Assembly: GCF_036711975.1 (NCBI RefSeq)
Contig: NC_091973.1
Location: 4,712,001 to 4,776,000 of the forward strand
DNA length: 64,000 nt
Reading direction: 5' to 3'
From: Onthophagus taurus
Lineage: Eukaryota > Arthropoda > Insecta > Coleoptera > Scarabaeidae
Positions 58,995 through 64,000 of this stretch are shown here, piece after piece (within the stretch, counting starts at the first letter, position 1; each line of letters opens with the position of its first letter). A model generated the notes under the pieces. It was not told the origin of the DNA, searched no databases, and saw only the letters and a list, made by a program, of their open reading frames with translations. The position numbers were made by a program, and so were the translations under genes.

Positions 58995-60901
58995 ATGAAC
59001 CAAACACCAAGTCTCCTGGAGAGGTTGTCACCACGTCCAATGGTATGTCCTTTAATTCGTTTAGGTAGAAATTCTCCTCCCCCGCCGACAGAACAATCAT
59101 CACAACAATCTGATCGACCGTTTCACGCGTCGTACATGAGCTACTATGAGAGCGCGAGTCCGAATCGTACCTACTTGGATAGTGAGTACCCGCAAAATTA
59201 CCGAGCCGCGCCTCATCAACAACTTCCGGGGAAGTATCCGAAGGCGGCGAATCTTGATCTGTCGTTGTTATCTCTCGGAGCGAGCTATTGGGAACACGAA
59301 AACTATTCGAAGTTGGAAACAAGCCAGTCAGACTCGAATTCAAGTCCGGAATATCAGCAAGAAACGAATTATTTGTTGGATAATTTTGCGAAACTTGGTA
59401 AAAGCAGCCCTAGTCTGGACCAGGGTTATCACACTTTGGTTTCGCCGAGTCCGGGGTTGTCCACACCCGGACATTGGAAAGTTAAGAAACTTCAAGCAAA
59501 AAATAATTCGTTCGATCGACTACCAGATGATCTTATCGTCCGGGTGTTTTCTTTCTTAACCAGTTCAGATCTTAGCGTTTGTGCTAGAGTCTGTCGTCGA
59601 TTTGACGCATTGGTTTGGACGCCAACGTTATGGCGCACCATTTTATTAGAAGGCGAAACCATCAGTGGCGATCGTGCAATTCGCGGGGTACTTCGACAAT
59701 TATGCGGACAAGGAAGAACGGGAGCTTGCCCCAGCATCGAAAAAGTTTATTTAGCTAACGGTGCCAAAATCACCGATAGAGGATTATCATTATTAGCAAA
59801 ACGTTGTCCCGAATTAACTCATTTAAAAATACAAGGAAGCACCAGCGTTACAAACGGAGTATTCTTTGAAATTCTTGCCAGATGTACGAATTTACAACAT
59901 TTAGATATTACCGGTAAGAAAATTACAAGTACTTTTTTAAGTCTAACACCCACATATTATTTAAATGGCGTAGGTGTTAGACGTCCAGAAGCAACCGAGT
60001 GGGTGCTCATTTTTGGGTTAAGCTTTGTGTGGCATTAAAATACAAAGATATGATTTCCTTGAATTAGCACAAATATATTATTATTATGCTAATTATGACC
60101 TTTACACCTACCTTTATAATTATTTTAGGATGTGTTCAAATTACTTGTGCCAATCCGAGTCCGTCATCCGAACCACTCAGAAGACTGCAATTGCAATATT
60201 TAGATTTAACGGATTGTCCGGCACTTTATGATAACGGACTTCGTGTTATAGTTAGGAATTGTCCACAATTATCTTATTTATATTTAAGAAGGTGCATACA
60301 AATAACAGGTAATTTTATTTGTTTAATAATATCCTTTAAGCGTATATATTTTTATTTTATTTTAGATGCGGGTTTAAAATTTGTGCCAAGTTTCTGTTCT
60401 GGTTTACGCGAATTAAGCGTAAGCGATTGTTCAAACATAACCGATTTCGGTTTATACGAATTGGCTAAATTAGGAGCAACACTTCGATATCTTTCGGTAG
60501 CGAAATGTGACCGAGTAAGCGACGCCGGATTGAAAGTGATCGCAAGACGTTGCTACAAATTACGTTATTTAAACGTGAGGGGTTGCGAGGCGGTTTCGGA
60601 CGATGCCATAACAGTGTTGGCGCGATCTTGTACGCGATTGCGAGCGCTCGACATTGGAAAGTGTGATGTAAGCGATGCTGGACTGAGAGCGTTGGCTGAA
60701 AGTTGTCCTAATTTGAAAAAGCTTAGTTTGAGAAATTGCGATTTGGTCACGGACCGTGGAGTGCAGTGTGTCGCGTATTATTGTCGAGGTTTACAACAAC
60801 TTAATATACAAGACTGTCAGATTTCGTTGGAAGGATATCGGGCTGTTAAAAAATATTGTAAAAGATGTGTTATTGAACATACAAATCCCGGGTTTTTTTA
60901 A
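58995..60901 (+). CDS. Fbxl7: F-box and leucine-rich repeat protein, FBXL7 family
   Basis: The substrate-recognition subunit of an SCF (Skp1-Cullin-F-box) ubiquitin ligase. Exons are 58995-59913, 60129-60308 and 60366-60901: 1635 nt, 544 residues. The N-terminal part is Ser/Pro-rich and contains MVCPLIRLGR, matching HPLIRLASRP of vertebrate FBXL7. The F-box at about 171-218 has FDRLPDDLIVRVFSFL and CARVCRRFDALVW-TPTLWR. About ten cysteine-type LRRs follow, such as LTHLKIQGSTSVT, LRELSVSDCSNITDFGL and LRYLNVRGCEAVSD. The C-terminus KYCKRCVIEHTNPGFF is near-identical to FBXL7. The chosen ATG is the first in frame after an in-frame TGA at 58983; an out-of-frame ATG at 58982 opens a 28-codon upstream frame ending at 59068. 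It is convergent with the DHP/CRMP gene. Confidence 0.95.
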
Positions 60902-61699
60902 CAACTCGATGTGTATGTAAAAAATATTAATCGTGACCTATATTTTTTTATATATATATTCTACATAATCCTTTTAATTGTAATATAACCGAATTTTTGA
61001 GCCTATTGTTTTTTTATAGGCTGAGGATTTATCTATTACAGGTTTTATATCGCGTATATTATTTGTAATTTATAAAAAGAAAGGAATTGTTAAGTATTTA
61101 TTTTTTTTGTATATTTGTATATGACAGATATTTTTTTCTTCCTATTAAAAATCTTATAAATTTGTTAATTGGCGTTTTACTTGATGGAGGGGGAAAATAA
61201 AATTACAAATTGCTGTGTCGAAACACTTATTATTACAATGAGGTGACGTACATTAATTTTCTTTTTTTTTAATATTATCTTCTGATTTAAAATAGACCAG
61301 AAGGTGTATCTAACTTTACGCAGCACATCCAAACAATAATAATAAATTCAAAAATACACTAAAAATTTAACATGTTATATATAAATATTAAAACGGTATT
61401 AGCTAATAAGATAAATTATTAAACAAAAACTTTTTTTTTAAAACAGCGTAATTTTTTCCTCAAAACAACCATAAGCAAATATTTATTATTAAAATGATGA
61501 AAGAAACAAACGTTGCTTATGACTATTTTCAAGATAACTTTTTGTTTATGCAGTAAGCTACTTGCGGATGAATTTTGGTCGTTACAAAAAACTTGTGAAA
61601 GAAAAGTTATTTTAAATATGCTAATTATCCGCGCGGTTGGAAGAATTACTTTGGTACCATAGCTTCTTCTCAGGTTTTCTCATTATAACCAACACATCT
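60902..61699. other. Convergent spacer between Fbxl7 and DHP/CRMP
   Basis: AT-rich 3' UTR sequence of both convergent genes. AATAAA-like signals occur at about 61197 (+) and TTTATT-type signals on the other strand. No gene seen. Confidence 0.5.
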
Positions 61700-63239
61700 T
61701 TACCAGAAACCTGAAGATTTACCACCAGGTGGATTTCTTACTTTAATACATGATTTTCGTTCAACGTCAAGTTCTTCTATTAAAATAAAAAATTCTTAAT
61801 GTTATTAACACTAAATATTGATTTTATTTTTAACGTACCACTAACAGAAAATGTTGATTCTTGTATATTACGTTGCCCTTCTGGTCTTGCACCTTTACAA
61901 CAAGGTGTGGAAACAGCGGAATTTGGTAATGTCGGGGTAACGCATCCCTTAGGTTCCATTTCAATACGATGTAATTTATTAGCAAGTTCGACTTCGTTAA
62001 CACCATTAGATTCTTTGCCGGGTTTTAAATCGAGTACTTTCTCTGGGTTGTAAATAAATGGTGGGTAAAGTGGTGTTTCGATGAAATGCCCGTACCCTTG
62101 TACGGCACGGAGTTGTTCTTCATCAACACAAACTCTCCCATTTACAATAACATATTCGGGAACGCCGTGACATTCCATGCCTTCGAATACATTGAAGTCG
62201 ACTGCTTGATGGTGTGTTTTTGCAGATATCACCCTGGTTTTTGATGGGTTCCAAATGACGATATCTGCGTCAGATCCGATTGCGATACAACCTTTCCTCG
62301 GGTATAAATTGAAAATTTTTGCCGCGTTGGAACTGGTTATTGCGACGAATCTGGTGGGGTCGATTAATCCCGAATGAACACCTTTCTCCCAAATCACAGA
62401 CATTCTATCCTCAACTCCGTTAACTCCGTTCGGAATTTTCGAAAAATTTTCTTTCCCCATTTCTTTCTGGGACTTATTAAAAGTGCAATTATCGCTTGCA
62501 GTTAATTGAAGAACATCCCTGTTTTAAAAATAACAAATACGTTAAATAATAACGAAATCGTTCAATTGTATAAAACCAGAGTATTGTTAAAATTTGTTAA
62601 TGTGTTAAAAGGACTTACGATCTTAGATACCCGAGGAGTTGATTCGGGGTATCGTTGTCAGATCGTATCGGAGGCGTGGTAACGATCCTCGAATTATGGG
62701 CATCACCACTAAGCGCAAAATTTGAAACGAAAACTGTCCCAAAAACAACTTGCCCAGACGATTGCTTTTCTTTAATCACCTCTGCAGTAGCACCGTTTGA
62801 TACCGTATCGATGCATAAAGCCGTTGTCACCTGAATGTTTCAATGTTATTTAAGCCACAACAACAAAAAGCAACCCAAACCCACCACACAAAAAAAAAAA
62901 CAGATTTTAGCAGTGTTAAAAAATTAAATTAAGCCAATTACACAGCAAATTTTTTTAAATTTTATTTCATACAAGAAAAAAACTATGATTTAAGAAAACA
63001 ACTTACTGCGAAAGAAAATTTAAGAGAAATTGTGGAGTGTTAGGGTCAGGTCTTAAAGGAGGACTTAAGACATGTCCCGCTGAGTGCCAGAAGCATTGGT
63101 GTCGATATTGAGAACCGTCACATGCTAGTGCACAAACCAAAGTTTCGCCAATTATATTCGTGCCCTTCTCGCGATATTGTTTTAATGTTGTTGCAGCCGA
63201 TTTACTCATTACGTGCACTATGTATAAAGGACTATTTAC
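61700..63239 (-). CDS. CRMP: Dihydropyrimidinase / CRMP gene, 3' part with alternative exons
   Basis: Encodes dihydropyrimidinase (pyrimidine catabolism, cytosolic) and, by alternative splicing, a CRMP-like protein. Minus-strand exons in the window are 63239-63007 (B) or 62830-62619 (A), then 62518-61839 and 61776-61700. B reads [20 protein letters not shown] and [20 protein letters not shown], matching dihydropyrimidinase including the His of VHVMSKS. A has [20 protein letters not shown] and [18 protein letters not shown], lacking that His. Both start in phase 0 and leave two bases, so either joins [14 protein letters not shown] in frame. The common part has [33 protein letters not shown] and [12 protein letters not shown]; the last exon ends [10 protein letters not shown]. 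The upstream exons (N-terminal domain and most zinc ligands) lie beyond the window. Confidence 0.95.
62619..62830 (-). other. CRMP: Alternative exon A (CRMP-type, lacks catalytic His)
   Basis: 212 nt, acceptor AAACATTCAG, donor GTAAGTCC, start phase 0 and end phase 2. It encodes 70 residues plus a split codon, colinear with exon B but strongly diverged. The VHVMSKS metal/catalytic segment of dihydropyrimidinases is replaced by CIDTVSN. Inferred to give a non-enzymatic CRMP-like isoform. Confidence 0.85.
63007..63239 (-). other. CRMP: Alternative exon B (dihydropyrimidinase-type)
   Basis: 233 nt, acceptor CATCCTTATAG, donor GTAAGTTG, start phase 0 and end phase 2. It encodes [18 protein letters not shown] to LLNFLSQ, close to the corresponding vertebrate dihydropyrimidinase segment (for example [10 protein letters not shown]). 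Confidence 0.9.
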
Positions 63240-63642
63240 CTATAAGGATGTTGAAAAATCAAAAATAATAAGCAAACAAAATAGAACTAAGTAAACAGAT
63301 GAAAAGTTAATGATATAAGCGAATTTATTTATCAAAAATATATTCATTTTAGTAAATAAACGAAGTTTATATTGTATTTTAAAATATCTTTTAGCTTTTT
63401 CGCAGAGACAGTTTCCGCCGGAAATACGAACTCCGAAACGATTCCTTTTGCGGTATTAAAAAATCAGATTATGCGTACTCGATCGAAAAATCAACCAATA
63501 GGATTCGCTTTTACCCTTACATTTTATTATCAAAACTAGTTTTCCTACCACCGCTATCGAAAGGTGGCCACTTGTCTGCAAGCTACCGAATGGTGAACTG
63601 CTTTTTTAAAGTTGTCTTAAACGTAAATAAAAAAGTTAAATC

Positions 63643-64000
63643 ATGTGGAATTTGGTCGAATTGGAAGAATATGAAGTCCCTTACCCGGATATTAAAATCG
63701 TAAGCAAAAAATTTCTTTCTTTCTCAAATCATTTCATTTTTTTTTTTATTTTAAAGTTTCCAGAACCGTATAATGTTAATAAATACAAAATCTCGCTGAA
63801 TGATACCGCCTATAAAATTGAACGAAAAACAAGTTACGCGATTTTCGAAATATTAGTACAACTGCAGCGACCATGCAAATTCTTTTTCCTTCGCCTTTAC
63901 CACATGTTAGCCGATTGTATCGATTTAAAATTGATGCCCGATGACGTCATGTTGATCCTCTTATTCCTCCGTGCGAAAACTCCTGATTTAAAAATTGATG
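63643..64000 (+). CDS. 5' end of an unrecognised gene, antisense within a DHP/CRMP intron
   Basis: Exon 1 is 63643-63699 (ATG, MWNLVELEEYEVPYPDIKI, donor ATC|GTAAGC). Exon 2 starts at 63757 after TTTTAAAG with FPEPYNVNKYKISLNDTAY and stays open to the window end (RKTSYAIFEILVQLQRPCKF, LRLYHMLADCIDLKLMPDDV, MLILLFLRAKTPDLKID). Exon 1 is 19 whole codons, so the join is phase 0. The composition (few stops, good splice signals) supports a real gene. I do not recognise the family; the visible part has no signal peptide. It lies upstream of DHP/CRMP exon B on the opposite strand, so it is either nested in, or overlapping, the intron leading to the missing DHP exons. Confidence 0.65.
   Translation, partial: MWNLVELEEYEVPYPDIKIVSKKFLSFSNHFIFFFILKFPEPYNVNKYKISLNDTAYKIERKTSYAIFEILVQLQRPCKFFFLRLYHMLADCIDLKLMPDDVMLILLFLRAKTPDLKID

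Overview
The window is a euchromatic piece of an AT-rich insect nuclear genome. The protein genes have multiple short introns with GT-AG signals, and several belong to typical insect families: the nuclear receptor seven-up, Sap47, a natriuretic-type receptor guanylate cyclase, and a DHP/CRMP gene with alternative exons. The transposon load (Tc1-like, piggyBac, hAT, pogo/Tigger, non-LTR, Penelope-like) and the foldback satellites would fit a beetle. The exact order is an inference, because no mitochondrial or rRNA marker is present.

Layout. 1-9186 (+): the last two coding pieces of seven-up, separated by an 8.9 kb intron that holds a nested transposon island (3.6-7.8 kb). 13126-17824 (-): a complete ceramide kinase gene whose third intron carries a hAT-like element filled with a 353-bp satellite. 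18.6-22.9 kb: a transposon graveyard with a Tc1-like remnant, a Penelope-like fragment split by a piggyBac copy, and a foldback repeat. 23113-26379 (-): secreted gelsolin with a probable GC-AG intron. 27.3-28.2 kb: a Tc1-like copy with a palindromic MITE inserted in its end. 29630-32486 (+): Sap47 (BSD domain). 33.2-34.7 kb: a foldback satellite array. 34842-37352 (-): a PLEKHM1-type RUN/zinc protein without PH domains. 38620-53656 (-): a 15-kb receptor guanylate cyclase gene. One of its introns is filled by a 302-bp satellite interrupted by a non-LTR element, and another by the same foldback family seen at 33-34 kb. 55.5-56.9 kb: a foldback element and a degraded non-LTR element. 58995-60901 (+): Fbxl7-type F-box/LRR protein. 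61700-63239 (-): the 3' part of the DHP/CRMP gene with two mutually exclusive exons. 63643-64000 (+): the start of an unknown gene lying antisense inside a DHP/CRMP intron.

Exon models were built by hand by joining splice sites and checking reading-frame phase. CERK (1485 nt), gelsolin (2325 nt), Sap47 (1191 nt), the PLEKHM1-like gene (2019 nt) and Fbxl7 (1635 nt) all close in frame. The guanylate cyclase closes only if one extra base in its fourth coding exon is discounted.

The genes do not form one pathway; they are independent neighbours. The most unusual material is the repeat architecture: three different satellite or foldback families sit inside introns, and one of them (302 bp) carries a conserved exon-like open frame on the coding strand of its host gene.
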